The notes beneath the pieces were generated by a model. The model had not been told where the DNA came from. It saw only the letters and a program-made list of their open reading frames with translations, and ran no database searches. The translations under genes and the position numbers were made by a program. Below are positions 1-8,763 of a stretch of DNA of 64,000 bases, in pieces. How positions within the stretch are numbered: position 1 is the first letter of the stretch; each line of letters opens with the position of its first letter. The stretch comes from Butyricimonas synergistica DSM 23225 (GTDB lineage: Bacteria; Bacteroidota; Bacteroidia; Bacteroidales; Marinifilaceae), in the NCBI RefSeq assembly GCF_000379665.1, contig NZ_KB903368.1:248001-312000 (forward strand). The letters run 5' to 3'.

Positions 1-2137
1 GACAGGACGTGTTGGTGTTGGTATAAATTTACGCAAAAATGTGCGTGTGGATGCGAGTATCAGCGGAAGTACAACCACGAATAAGGGATTTGGGAAAGGC
101 GTTAATCCGATGTCGTATGCGACCACTATGAATCGGGCTGTGCCTGCGTATGATGAAAATGGAGAGCCTGTTTTTTATCAAATTGCTGGTGGATATAAAC
201 ACTCTAATGTAAGTTCGTTGGCTTATAATTTTATAAATGAACGGGATAATAGTGGTGCACGAGTTGAGGATACGCATTTGTCTGCTAATTTGAATTTTAG
301 CTGGGATATTCTTGATTGGTTGAAATACGAATTTACAGGAGGATACACCCGCGTGCAAAATAATAATGAAACATGGAGTTTGGAGAAAACTTACTACATT
401 GCATCGGAATATAGGGGATATGATTATGGAACAGTAGAACCGGGCAGTGCAGCATTTAAGTCTGCTATGTTGCCTTTTGGCGGAGTATTGGTAACTATGG
501 ATGGTTTGTCATCCTCGTATAATATACAAAATAAATTATTGATCTCTAAAAGTTTCAATGAAGAACATCGGCTGAATGTGATGTTGGGAATGGAACTTCG
601 TTCGTCTTCAGTGAAAAATAATGAGAATCGAGTATTTGGGTATGTGCCGGATCGTGGAGAGAGTTTGGTAAAACCGACACCACCTAGTGATTTTGATCCG
701 ATAGATGGATCATTTGAGGATTGGGGAATTTTAAGTGGTTTATATTCGGGAGATTGGAGAAGGACAAAAAATACAGATAATTTTCTTTCGTATTTTGCGA
801 CGATTGCTTATTCCTTGAAAAATAGATATGTTTTTAATTTTTCTATTCGTAATGATGAGTCTAATCGGTTTGGACAAGATGCGAACAATCGTTTTGACCC
901 GACTTATTCGTTTGGAGCTTCTTGGAGAGTTGTGGATGAACCGTGGATGGAAAGTATTGCGGGGTTAGTGAACTCACTGAATTTACGAGTTACTTATGGG
1001 ATACAGGGAAATGCAGCAACCAAGTTAGGACCCGATTTGATTCTTAAACAACAAGGGGTTGCAAATGTATATAATCAATACTATTCTAATATAAGTAGAT
1101 TGCCGAACCCTAATTTGTCATGGGAAAGGACAAAATCTTGGAATTTCGGTTTGGATATGCAGTTGATCGATATGTTTAATGTAGCATTGGATTATTACAC
1201 GAGAAGTTCTAATGCAATTGTTTCGCAGGATATTCCATTTGAGTATGGTAGAACTTCAATGGATATAAATGGAGGAAAAATTCGTAATAGTGGAGTGGAG
1301 TTTACGGTTAGTTTTAGTCCGATACAAACAAAAGATTGGGCGTTGAGCGTTTCTTTAAATTCATCTAAAAACTGGAATAAGGCGGGAAATCAGCAATATA
1401 CGGCTACTAGAGGAGAGTTGTTGGCTGGAGCTTCCGGGAAGATTTTGAAGAAAGGATATTCTGTTACTGGTTTTTGGTCTTATTCTTTTGCTGGTCTAAG
1501 TGCTGAAGACGGACATCCATTATTTAATTATCTTGATGTTCCGGAAGAGGAACGAGATTCGAAAGTGGATCCGACGACATTTTTGGTGTATTCCGGAGAT
1601 AAAGAACCTTCATTTACCGGAGGATTGAGTTTGGGGCTGCGTTGGAAAGACTTTTCTCTGTCAACGAACTTTTCTTTGTTGCTTGGAGCTAAAAAACGTT
1701 TGACTTCACCTTATACAGGTTTTCCCAATGGAGGATTAAGTGTACCAGGAGAATTGGATAATTTGAGCAAGGATTTGAATAAACGATGGAAAAAGCCGGG
1801 CGATGAGAAAAAAACAAATATTCCGGGAGTTGTGGTTGCCGGACAAAATTATTCGCAAATTTTGCCGGATAATGGGTCTGATTATTGGATTTCCATGTGG
1901 GAAAATTCGGATGCGATGGTGGTTGATGCTTCGTTCTTGCGTTGTAATCAATTGTCCTTATCTTGGAATGTAAATCGGGAATGGTGTAAAAAAGTGGGAT
2001 TAAAGACTCTTGGTGTGAATGCCGGAGTATCAAACTTGTTTGTTATTGCCAGCAAGCGTTTTAATGGTTTTGATCCGGAACTAGGCAATAGTGTACAACC
2101 GAAGAATTATTCATTTGGGATTAATATTGGATTTTAA
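1..2137 (+). CDS. SusC-family TonB-dependent outer membrane receptor, C-terminal part (5' end outside window)
   Basis: This is the beta-barrel part of a SusC-type TonB-dependent transporter that imports oligomers across the outer membrane with its SusD partner. The frame is open from base 2, so the N-terminus lies upstream; the GTG at 41 is only the first possible start inside the window. About 700 residues remain, and the 1201-residue SusC at 36163 matches throughout (shared blocks such as NRYVFNFS, NRFDPTYSFG, LPNPNLSWE, SKRFNGFDPELG). The protein ends in Phe within INIGF, as expected for an outer-membrane barrel. susD follows 12 bases later. STN, carboxypeptidase-like and plug domains are expected upstream but cannot be seen. 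Confidence 0.95.
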   Translation, partial: TGRVGVGINLRKNVRVDASISGSTTTNKGFGKGVNPMSYATTMNRAVPAYDENGEPVFYQIAGGYKHSNVSSLAYNFINERDNSGARVEDTHLSANLNFSWDILDWLKYEFTGGYTRVQNNNETWSLEKTYYIASEYRGYDYGTVEPGSAAFKSAMLPFGGVLVTMDGLSSSYNIQNKLLISKSFNEEHRLNVMLGMELRSSSVKNNENRVFGYVPDRGESLVKPTPPSDFDPIDGSFEDWGILSGLYSGDWRRTKNTDNFLSYFATIAYSLKNRYVFNFSIRNDESNRFGQDANNRFDPTYSFGASWRVVDEPWMESIAGLVNSLNLRVTYGIQGNAATKLGPDLILKQQGVANVYNQYYSNISRLPNPNLSWERTKSWNFGLDMQLIDMFNVALDYYTRSSNAIVSQDIPFEYGRTSMDINGGKIRNSGVEFTVSFSPIQTKDWALSVSLNSSKNWNKAGNQQYTATRGELLAGASGKILKKGYSVTGFWSYSFAGLSAEDGHPLFNYLDVPEEERDSKVDPTTFLVYSGDKEPSFTGGLSLGLRWKDFSLSTNFSLLLGAKKRLTSPYTGFPNGGLSVPGELDNLSKDLNKRWKKPGDEKKTNIPGVVVAGQNYSQILPDNGSDYWISMWENSDAMVVDASFLRCNQLSLSWNVNREWCKKVGLKTLGVNAGVSNLFVIASKRFNGFDPELGNSVQPKNYSFGINIGF

Positions 2138-2149
2138 ATAGGAAGAAAA

Positions 2150-3682
2150 ATGAAAAAGATATTAATAGTATTGTTTGCAGGAGTATTTGTGGCGTGTTCA
2201 GATTTTTTGGAACCGAAGTCGCAAAGTGAATATATACCCAAGGAAGCAACGGCTTTGAATGAAATGTTGCTGGGTGAAGCATATCCTATGTCATCTGGTT
2301 ATGGAAAAGAGATTTTGGATATTGTTTCTATATTGGATGATGATGTGATGTGCACGAATACGCCCGGAGTAATTGATGCTTCTATAACTGAATCGAATAC
2401 GGGAGATTTTTTAAAATTGCGGGCATTATATTCTTGGCAGCCAAATGTGAATGACATATTGAAGGATTATGGAGAATCGATTAATCGTTGGGCTAATTAT
2501 TATGCTTATGTTTTGGGAGCGAATGCGGCATTGGATTATTTGGATGGTGTGTCCGGTACAGAAGATGAAAAAAATTTGGTAAAAGCACAGGCTTTAGCTT
2601 TACGTGGTTTCTATTATTTTTATATGGTAAATATATGGGGAGAAGCTTACAGTCAAAATAAGGCAGGTTTGGGTGTCCCTTTAAAATTAACGAGTGGAAT
2701 GGAAGATCGGGATATCCCGAGAAATACGGTGGAAGAGGTATATGAACAGATATTGGAAGATTTGAATGAGGCAGAAAGGTTGTATGGGGAATTGCCTGAA
2801 AATTTGCGGTTTAAAAGAGATTATAGAACTAATTTACCTATGGTGCAATTATTGAAATCTCGTGTGTATTTGTACATGGAAGATTGGAAAAATGCGGTGA
2901 TTTATGCTAAAAAAGTAATAGAGGATTGGAATTTTGCTTTGACGGATTTGAAAAGTTTATCTGGGGGAACGTATTATAATTTTGTATCCATGGATTGTCC
3001 TGAAGCAGTTTGGGTATTCGGATCGATAAGTAAATACATGACTTATTTAGATACTCACGTATATATAGAAGATCCTATGGATGAAGAGGAACATATTTCT
3101 GTTAAGTTTTTTAATGCATCAGATGAATTGCTAAAAGAGTATGTAGAGGGAGATTTAAGAAAAGAAAATTATGTATTGCTCGAAAAATATAAAGATTCAT
3201 GGGGGAATCAGTATAATGGTAATTATTTGGCAGTAGGAAAGTTTGCAATTAATCCAGATCATAATGTCGCAGATAAGCAGGGATTTGGGCACGCATTTAG
3301 ATTACCGGAAGCTTATTTGAATTTGGCGGAGGCTGCAGCGATGGATAAAGATGATGATACGGCATTGTGGGCATTGAACGAATTGCGAAAAACTCGTTTT
3401 ACAGAAGAGAAATATAAGGCTGTTTCTGGAATTAGTGGAGAGGATTTGGTGGAAAGGATTCGTTTGGAAAGACGTTTGGAGCTTTGTTTTGAAGGACACC
3501 GTTGGTTTGATTTGAAACGTTATGGTACGACTTCTATTGAACACCAATGGAAAATAGAGGGAGAATTGGTTCAAGGATATGTATTGCCGGCGAACGATCC
3601 ATTTTATGCAATGCCAATTTCTCGAGAGGTTTTGGAACAGAATACAAGTTTAGAGCAAAATAAATTGCCTAATCCTAGATAG
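2150..3682 (+). CDS. RagB/SusD family outer-membrane lipoprotein
   Basis: This is the surface lipoprotein partner that caps SusC and binds substrate. It has 510 residues, usual for SusD. A lipobox (FVAC) places the lipidated Cys at residue 16. The start NxxLEPKSQSEY-type region and the C-terminal signature RIRLERRLELCFEGHRWFDL are typical of the RagB/SusD fold (TPR helices plus SusD domain). It is closely related to the SusD at 39778, with an almost identical first 50 residues. It lies directly after susC and before a small lipoprotein gene. Base composition is AT-rich (22 of 60 G+C in 2161-2220), unlike the later parts of the window. Confidence 0.95.
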   Translation: MKKILIVLFAGVFVACSDFLEPKSQSEYIPKEATALNEMLLGEAYPMSSGYGKEILDIVSILDDDVMCTNTPGVIDASITESNTGDFLKLRALYSWQPNVNDILKDYGESINRWANYYAYVLGANAALDYLDGVSGTEDEKNLVKAQALALRGFYYFYMVNIWGEAYSQNKAGLGVPLKLTSGMEDRDIPRNTVEEVYEQILEDLNEAERLYGELPENLRFKRDYRTNLPMVQLLKSRVYLYMEDWKNAVIYAKKVIEDWNFALTDLKSLSGGTYYNFVSMDCPEAVWVFGSISKYMTYLDTHVYIEDPMDEEEHISVKFFNASDELLKEYVEGDLRKENYVLLEKYKDSWGNQYNGNYLAVGKFAINPDHNVADKQGFGHAFRLPEAYLNLAEAAAMDKDDDTALWALNELRKTRFTEEKYKAVSGISGEDLVERIRLERRLELCFEGHRWFDLKRYGTTSIEHQWKIEGELVQGYVLPANDPFYAMPISREVLEQNTSLEQNKLPNPR

Positions 3683-3707
3683 TTGTTGAATATAAAAATG
3701 ATAGATT

Positions 3708-4691
3708 ATGAAATGGATATATATATTATATAGTATCATGGTCATTGGGGTGTTTACTTCTTGCTACGATGAAAAAGCATTGACACCTACAGAAGATGGG
3801 GAAGGAATGAGTCGATATGAATTTCCACAGGGGACAAATGCTTGGGATAAGGATATAGAAGAAATTTGGGAGAAATTTAACGTGTATTTGATATACAAGG
3901 ATTTTAAACATGCTGATTTTAATCGTTCTTGGACGGGTGGTGGTTTAGGTCTTGAAAATGACGGGGTGGATTTGACTGATGAACAAGTAGAAAGGACAAC
4001 TCGTTTTATGAAAGAACATATTTTTGCATACTTAAATGAGGAAATTGTACCTAAAGTCTTGCCAATGTATTGGTATATGACTTATGATTTTCATTCTTTT
4101 ATGGAGTTGGATTTAGGGTTTATGGTTCTAAAGTATAAAACTCCGATGAAAACTGCTTATGACGGTTTGGATTTTTGGGTTGTTTGTTTAGAGGGAGAAG
4201 ATCCGTCGCTTGAAAGTATGACAGAGGCTAGTGAGAAAATAAATTTTCCCGTGACCAAAAGGGACTTTTTTATAAGAAGAGGAGATATATTAGAGCATAT
4301 ATTGTTAACTTCTTTTGATAAAGGTAATATTGAAATACCCGCAAATTTTGAAACAGGATTTGATTATAAAACGGAAATTAAAAAAGAGGATTGGGAAATA
4401 GATGATGAGAATTACTATTTAACTCGAGGTTTCCCTGGTAGTTATAATGTTGCGGGTATTACATTCGGTTTTTCTCGCTTAGAAGGAATTGGCGACATAA
4501 GTAATAGTAAAAATTTCCAAAATTATATCAGGCTTTGTTTGTATTATTCTGTTGCAGAATTGGATGAGAAATATCCTCGTTCCAAGTATCCATTTTTAAG
4601 GGAAAAGAGAGATTTGGTTGCTAATTATTTTAAGATAACATATAATGTTGATTTTGATGCGATTGTTGAAGGTCCAGAGATCGGAGAATAA
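3708..4691 (+). CDS. SusCD-associated zinc-metallohydrolase-like lipoprotein, HExxH motif lost
   Basis: A 327-residue lipoprotein with a lipobox (FTSC, Cys19). The FPQGTN...YKDF...RSWTG region and the C-terminal helix YFKITYNVDFD resemble the SusCD-linked metallohydrolase lipoproteins (TIGR04549-type, recalled from family knowledge). Members normally carry HExxH. Here the matching segment reads GDILEHILLTSF and no HExxH exists anywhere, so zinc catalysis is unlikely. The paralogue at 41323 is also degenerate at this place. It lies 25 bases after susD and is followed by a strong hairpin. A substrate-binding or scaffold role is inferred. The family assignment is moderate; lipoprotein status and locus membership are clear. 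Confidence 0.7.
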   Translation: MKWIYILYSIMVIGVFTSCYDEKALTPTEDGEGMSRYEFPQGTNAWDKDIEEIWEKFNVYLIYKDFKHADFNRSWTGGGLGLENDGVDLTDEQVERTTRFMKEHIFAYLNEEIVPKVLPMYWYMTYDFHSFMELDLGFMVLKYKTPMKTAYDGLDFWVVCLEGEDPSLESMTEASEKINFPVTKRDFFIRRGDILEHILLTSFDKGNIEIPANFETGFDYKTEIKKEDWEIDDENYYLTRGFPGSYNVAGITFGFSRLEGIGDISNSKNFQNYIRLCLYYSVAELDEKYPRSKYPFLREKRDLVANYFKITYNVDFDAIVEGPEIGE

Positions 4692-4711
4692 TTAGAAAGT
4701 TGAGGAATAAA

Positions 4712-4735
4712 ATCGGGAGGGATTTTCCTCCCGAT
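4712..4735 (+). promoter_or_regulatory. Intercistronic hairpin between lipoprotein and tlpA genes
   Basis: A perfect 9-bp stem (ATCGGGAGG / CCTCCCGAT) with a 6-base loop lies between the lipoprotein gene and the TlpA gene. No T-run follows on the plus strand (an A-run does), so it is not a textbook terminator. It could act as an attenuator, an RNase barrier or a 3'-end stabiliser separating the SusCD-lipoprotein part of the mRNA from the processing genes. A hairpin of unrelated sequence sits at the same junction in the paralogous locus (42309-42341). Confidence 0.6.
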
Positions 4736-4749
4736 AAAAAACAAATGGT

Positions 4750-5754
4750 ATGTTTAAAATTGGGTATATACTTGTTATTTCGGTATTGATGAGTGTTACA
4801 ACTCTAGCTCAATCGGGATTAAGGATTTCCGGTAAAGTTAGGCTATTGCAACCGACAGAGATCGCATTAAAGACGATTGAGGGAGAGGCGTTGGTGTCGG
4901 CTTCGGTAAAGAGTGGCGAAGAGTTTGCGATGGGACCATTGGAGATCGAGCCGGATGTTTACTTGATTTGTTTTGGGGAAACGAGTCAACCGATTTATTT
5001 GACGAATACCGAAGTTACGATAAAGGGATTTTATGATTGCAAGCATGTAGGGAATAGTTCTTTGAATTTCACGGGGATTGAAAAGTATCACGAGTTGTTG
5101 AAGTGGTTGCCGAAGGAGCAATTTTCACAGGATAAAACGATAGACCCGGGGGTGAAGGGAAAGTTGGAGGGGAATATGTATAGTGCTTTGGCGTATATTG
5201 CGGATATGTCGGCTTATGAGCCGAATAAGATCCTGTTGGATTGTATGTCGGAAGAGGCGTTGAAGACGGTTTCCGGGAGATGGTTGCAATATCGGTCAGA
5301 TAGTTTGTATCATTATTCTATTGGGGCTCCGGCGTATGATTTTACTTTTCAGGATGCATCCGGGAAGAAGGTTAGTTTGAGTGATTTTCGGGGAAAGTTC
5401 GTGTTGGTTGATTTTTGGGCATCTTGGTGTGGTCCTTGTCGTCACGAGATGAAGAATTTGTTGCCGATATATAACGAGTTGAAGGGGGATGATCTTGAAT
5501 TTATCAGTGTATCGTTGGATTCCAAGGAGGCGAATTGGCGGAAAATGTTGGAAGAGGAAAAGCTACCTTGGGTGATGTTGTGGGATGAGGAAGGTTTTGT
5601 TATCGGCAATAAGCCCAATAAGATTCAACGGGCGTATGGTTTTTATAGTATCCCGTTTATTGTCTTGATAGACAAGGAAGGACGTTTATTGGCGAAAGAT
5701 TTGCGGGGGGAGAAAGTGAAGGAGGAGATTCTGAAAGCCAGAAAAAATTTATGA
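4750..5754 (+). CDS. TlpA-family periplasmic thioredoxin with N-terminal DUF4369-like domain
   Basis: A 334-residue exported disulfide oxidoreductase. An N-terminal hydrophobic signal (about residues 1-20) is followed by a beta-rich DUF4369-like region (about 24-110), a helical linker and a thioredoxin domain (about 190-330). The active site is WCGPC (Cys227, Cys230), and a cis-Pro loop appears as SIPFIV. TlpA proteins reduce or resolve disulfides of envelope proteins. This is the first of five thioredoxin-domain proteins in locus A. It lies after a hairpin and before the subtilisin-like gene. The substrate is unknown. Confidence 0.9.
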   Translation: MFKIGYILVISVLMSVTTLAQSGLRISGKVRLLQPTEIALKTIEGEALVSASVKSGEEFAMGPLEIEPDVYLICFGETSQPIYLTNTEVTIKGFYDCKHVGNSSLNFTGIEKYHELLKWLPKEQFSQDKTIDPGVKGKLEGNMYSALAYIADMSAYEPNKILLDCMSEEALKTVSGRWLQYRSDSLYHYSIGAPAYDFTFQDASGKKVSLSDFRGKFVLVDFWASWCGPCRHEMKNLLPIYNELKGDDLEFISVSLDSKEANWRKMLEEEKLPWVMLWDEEGFVIGNKPNKIQRAYGFYSIPFIVLIDKEGRLLAKDLRGEKVKEEILKARKNL

Positions 5755-5849
5755 TTTAAGATTTGAGATTTAAGATTGTAGTTTTGGATTAACGATTGGT
5801 GATTACGAGTCGTTTTGATATTGTATTGTAAAAAATAAAACTGTAAGAG
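5755..5849 (+). repeat. GATTTA-type intergenic short repeats
   Basis: The spacer between the TlpA and subtilisin-like genes starts with near-tandem copies of GATTTAAGATT / GATTTGA / GATTTAAGATT, followed by looser GATT-containing units up to about 5810. Similar low-complexity GATTTA/TAAATC words occur in the spacers near 58810 and 61497. No promoter is clear here. The pattern looks like an interspersed intergenic repeat rather than a coding region. Confidence 0.4.
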
Positions 5850-7550
5850 ATGAAAAAGTATTTTCTGTTATTGATGGCAAGTGCATGCATCAGTGTTGTA
5901 AATGCACAGTTGGTGAAACAGAACGATCAGGGAGAAAAGAAACAATCTGATTTGGATTGGTACAATTGCTCTTTTGATAAGGATAACGTGTATGGTGCGG
6001 AAGTGAATAAGGCGTATGATTTTTTGAAGGGAAAGAAAGTAAAGAAAAGACCGGTAGTTGCTTTAATCGGTTCCGGGATTGATGTTGAACACGAAGATTT
6101 GAAACAGGCAATTTGGTTTAACCCGAAAGAAAAAGCAGACGGGAAGGATAATGACAAGAATGGATTGGTGGATGACGTAAACGGTTGGAATTTCTTGGGC
6201 GGTAAGGATGGTCAGGTAATGGAGAGCACGATGCGTGAAGGTGACCGGGAATTTTTGCGGTTGAAAGATAAATACGCGGATTATGTATTTGACGGAAAGG
6301 ATTACTATAAGGTTATTAACGAAAAGTTGACAAAAGTGGCGGCTCCGGAGAATGTAGACGAGTATAACTATTTTCGCTATCAGGTGTTACCGGAGTCTCC
6401 GATGGCGAGCACATACGGTGGTTGGCAACTTACTTACGTGATAAGGGATTATGCCGGCAAGTTTGATAAAATGATGAGGGAGCGTTTCCCGAATAAGGAA
6501 TTGACACAGGAAGATTTCGGTATTTGTTATGACCCGAAAGCTCCCCGTGATTCTTTGGCTGAAGTTGCATTTATGATGTGTGCTTATGGTTTTACTGTTT
6601 ACCAAACGGATAAGTGGGATGCTGTTTACGCTGGGATTAAGAGTGGAGCTCAAATTCAACAATCTCAAGCAGATTACGAGAGAAAAGTGAACCAGTTCGG
6701 TGCGGATGGACGAAAAGAGATCGTGGGAGATAATTATTTGGATATAAATGACAATAAGTACGGGAATAATGTATTATTGACGACGGATGCCGCTATTGGG
6801 ACGATGGAAGCCGGTATTATTGCCGGTAAACGGGATAATGGTTTAGGAGGTAATGGCATTATGGATCAGGCTGAGATCATGACATTGCGGGTTGCTACTA
6901 ACGGGGAACCTTATTTGAAAGATATTGCTTTGGCTATCCGTTATGCCGTGGATCATGGTGCGGATATTATTTTATTGCCGGTGCAAAACAGTCTTTATCC
7001 TGAAGACCAGAAAAAATGGATTAGTGAGGCATTGGAATATGCGGAGAGTAAAGGCGTGTTGGCAATAACTCCAGCATGGGAAGCTTCTCAGGATTTGTCT
7101 AAAGATATTTATTTCCCCAATCGCTGGATGACGGGTAAGAAGGAGTTGACTAATTTGATGGTTGTTTCTTCTTCTAATAAAGAAGGCAATCCTTTGATGG
7201 AGTCCAACTATGGTGCGAAGGAGGTAGATTTGTATGCCCCAGGTATTGATATATACTCCGCTTACACGGGTGATACTTATCAAACGGGAACCGGAATCGG
7301 ATTTGCGGCAGCAACGACGGCAGGGGTGGCTGCTTTGTTGAAAGCGTATTATCCCGAGTTGACCGGAACTCAAATCCGGAATATTTTGCTGGAGTCTGTT
7401 ACTTCCAGAAAGGATGTAGAGGTCGAGAAGGGAATTAGAGTGAACGGGCAATCAACGCAGGATTTGTTCTTGTTTGGAGATTTGTGTCTTTCCGGCGGTA
7501 TATTGAATGCTCATCAGGCTGTAGTGGCTGCCGATAAGTTAGTAAAGTGA
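5850..7550 (+). CDS. S8 subtilisin-fold protein lacking the whole catalytic triad (pseudo-subtilase)
   Basis: A 566-residue exported protein with a signal peptide ending near VNAQ (residue 20). The S8 fold is recognisable from the strand around the Asp site, the AIRYAVDHGADII helix and AGVAALLKAYYPELTG. The Asp position of the usual VIDSG motif is Gly74 (LIGSGID). The His of HGTHVAG is Ile316 (AAIGTMEAG). The Ser of GTSxAAP is Gly484 (GFAAATTAG). The oxyanion Asn in AAGND is replaced (ITPAWEAS). It therefore cannot work as a serine peptidase. A large insert (about 100-290) lies between the Asp and His positions, as in the Bacteroidota family. Binding, inhibitor or chaperone roles are possible. 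Confidence 0.9.
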   Translation: MKKYFLLLMASACISVVNAQLVKQNDQGEKKQSDLDWYNCSFDKDNVYGAEVNKAYDFLKGKKVKKRPVVALIGSGIDVEHEDLKQAIWFNPKEKADGKDNDKNGLVDDVNGWNFLGGKDGQVMESTMREGDREFLRLKDKYADYVFDGKDYYKVINEKLTKVAAPENVDEYNYFRYQVLPESPMASTYGGWQLTYVIRDYAGKFDKMMRERFPNKELTQEDFGICYDPKAPRDSLAEVAFMMCAYGFTVYQTDKWDAVYAGIKSGAQIQQSQADYERKVNQFGADGRKEIVGDNYLDINDNKYGNNVLLTTDAAIGTMEAGIIAGKRDNGLGGNGIMDQAEIMTLRVATNGEPYLKDIALAIRYAVDHGADIILLPVQNSLYPEDQKKWISEALEYAESKGVLAITPAWEASQDLSKDIYFPNRWMTGKKELTNLMVVSSSNKEGNPLMESNYGAKEVDLYAPGIDIYSAYTGDTYQTGTGIGFAAATTAGVAALLKAYYPELTGTQIRNILLESVTSRKDVEVEKGIRVNGQSTQDLFLFGDLCLSGGILNAHQAVVAADKLVK

Positions 7551-7559
7551 TTGTAAATC

Positions 7560-7594
7560 AAGATATAGTCCCGGTAAACTCGGGACTATATCTT
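7560..7594 (+). promoter_or_regulatory. Strong intercistronic hairpin
   Basis: A perfect 14-bp stem (AAGATATAGTCCCG / CGGGACTATATCTT) with a 7-base loop lies between the pseudo-subtilase and the first retropepsin gene. There is no U-tract after the stem on the plus strand. It may partially terminate transcription or protect a 3' end. The next start codon follows 14 bases after the stem. Confidence 0.6.
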
Positions 7595-7608
7595 AAAAGG
7601 AATAAATT

Positions 7609-8757
7609 ATGCAATTGATGGCGAGGATCATTTTTTTGCTACTATTTGGAATGGCGGTTTTCCAAAGCAATGGACAACAGATACGATCAAAGATGCCTTA
7701 CCGGCTAGTCGGGGGAAAGATGATTGTTGAGATGAATGTAAACGGAACGCCTCGTTCGTTTATTTTTGACACGGGTGGGCGTACGGCGTTGACAGGGGAA
7801 TTGTGTGAGGAATTGGGGTTGGTTGTAAAGGATTCGATGGTTGTTACCGATGTGAATGGTAACAAAGGGGGGTATCCTTTGGTGCGAATCAAGAGTTTGA
7901 TGACTTTGGACGGAGTAATCAATTTTACTGATGTCCCGGCGATGAAACTAGCGGAACCTTCGCCGTTCGCATGTTTCCATGCCGATGGACTTATTGGCAG
8001 TGAACTTTTTGCCCAAATGCAGGCTATTGTAGAGATTGACGGTAAAACGAATACGATTACCATTACTTCCGCGGAGAGTCCTTCCACGATTTCTTTACGA
8101 AAGATGATCCCTTTTGCCCAGGGAGGCGGAATGCCGATTATTGCGATACAAGCTGGAATCGGCGAGGGAATAAAGGTTTTGTTCGATACGGGATGCCCCG
8201 GTTTTTTATCGTTGAAGGATACTGATTTCGAGAAATTGAAAGATAAAGGTGTTTGCTCGGTGTTGTCCGAAGGGTTTGGAGAAGGTTCAATCGGAGTGGC
8301 GGGAATGGCAGCAGCAGCAGAGTCCTATCGGGTTTTATTCCCGAGGGTTAATGTTGGTGCGACGAAATTTAATAACGTGACGGTAGAAACGTCAACGCCT
8401 CCTTTCACGTTGTTGGGTGTAAAATTATTGAATTATGGCAAGGTGACGATAGATTATCCCCGAGGACGTTTTTATTTTGAGGCTTATGAGCAGGAGAATG
8501 ATCTCACGAGTAAGCATTACGATGTTAATCTTCGGGTGAAGGATGGAGATTTGGTCGTGTCAACCGTGTGGACAGCCATGAAAGGGCTGGTGGAAGTGGG
8601 AGACTTGGTTACGCATATAAATGGGAAGCCGACGGGGACTTATGATTTCTGCGAGAGTATTATCAATGGGATTCCCGAGTTGAAAGCGAAGAAAAAAACG
8701 AAATTGACAATCCGGACAGAGGATGGAGAGAAGGTGATTATTTACGAGAAAAAATAA
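7609..8757 (+). CDS. Two-lobed retropepsin-like aspartic peptidase with C-terminal PDZ-like domain
   Basis: A 382-residue exported protein; the signal peptide runs to about residue 23 (SNGQ). Two aspartyl-protease lobes are joined in one chain: FDTGG with Asp54 and FDTGC with Asp193, each followed by a hydrophobic strand as in Asp_protease_2-type domains. The C-terminus (about 290-382) looks like a PDZ fold (GDLVTHINGKPTG). Both catalytic Asp and both DTG motifs are intact, so it is probably active in the periplasm. Met at 7618 is an alternative start. It is the first of three consecutive homologues; the third has lost DTG and gained a thioredoxin domain. Confidence 0.88.
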   Translation: MQLMARIIFLLLFGMAVFQSNGQQIRSKMPYRLVGGKMIVEMNVNGTPRSFIFDTGGRTALTGELCEELGLVVKDSMVVTDVNGNKGGYPLVRIKSLMTLDGVINFTDVPAMKLAEPSPFACFHADGLIGSELFAQMQAIVEIDGKTNTITITSAESPSTISLRKMIPFAQGGGMPIIAIQAGIGEGIKVLFDTGCPGFLSLKDTDFEKLKDKGVCSVLSEGFGEGSIGVAGMAAAAESYRVLFPRVNVGATKFNNVTVETSTPPFTLLGVKLLNYGKVTIDYPRGRFYFEAYEQENDLTSKHYDVNLRVKDGDLVVSTVWTAMKGLVEVGDLVTHINGKPTGTYDFCESIINGIPELKAKKKTKLTIRTEDGEKVIIYEKK

Positions 8758-8763
8758 GAAAGT

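Noticed and set aside
4712-4735. Textbook rho-independent terminator ending the SusCD mRNA
   Set aside because: The stem is strong, but A residues and not T residues follow it on the plus strand, so full termination is not supported.
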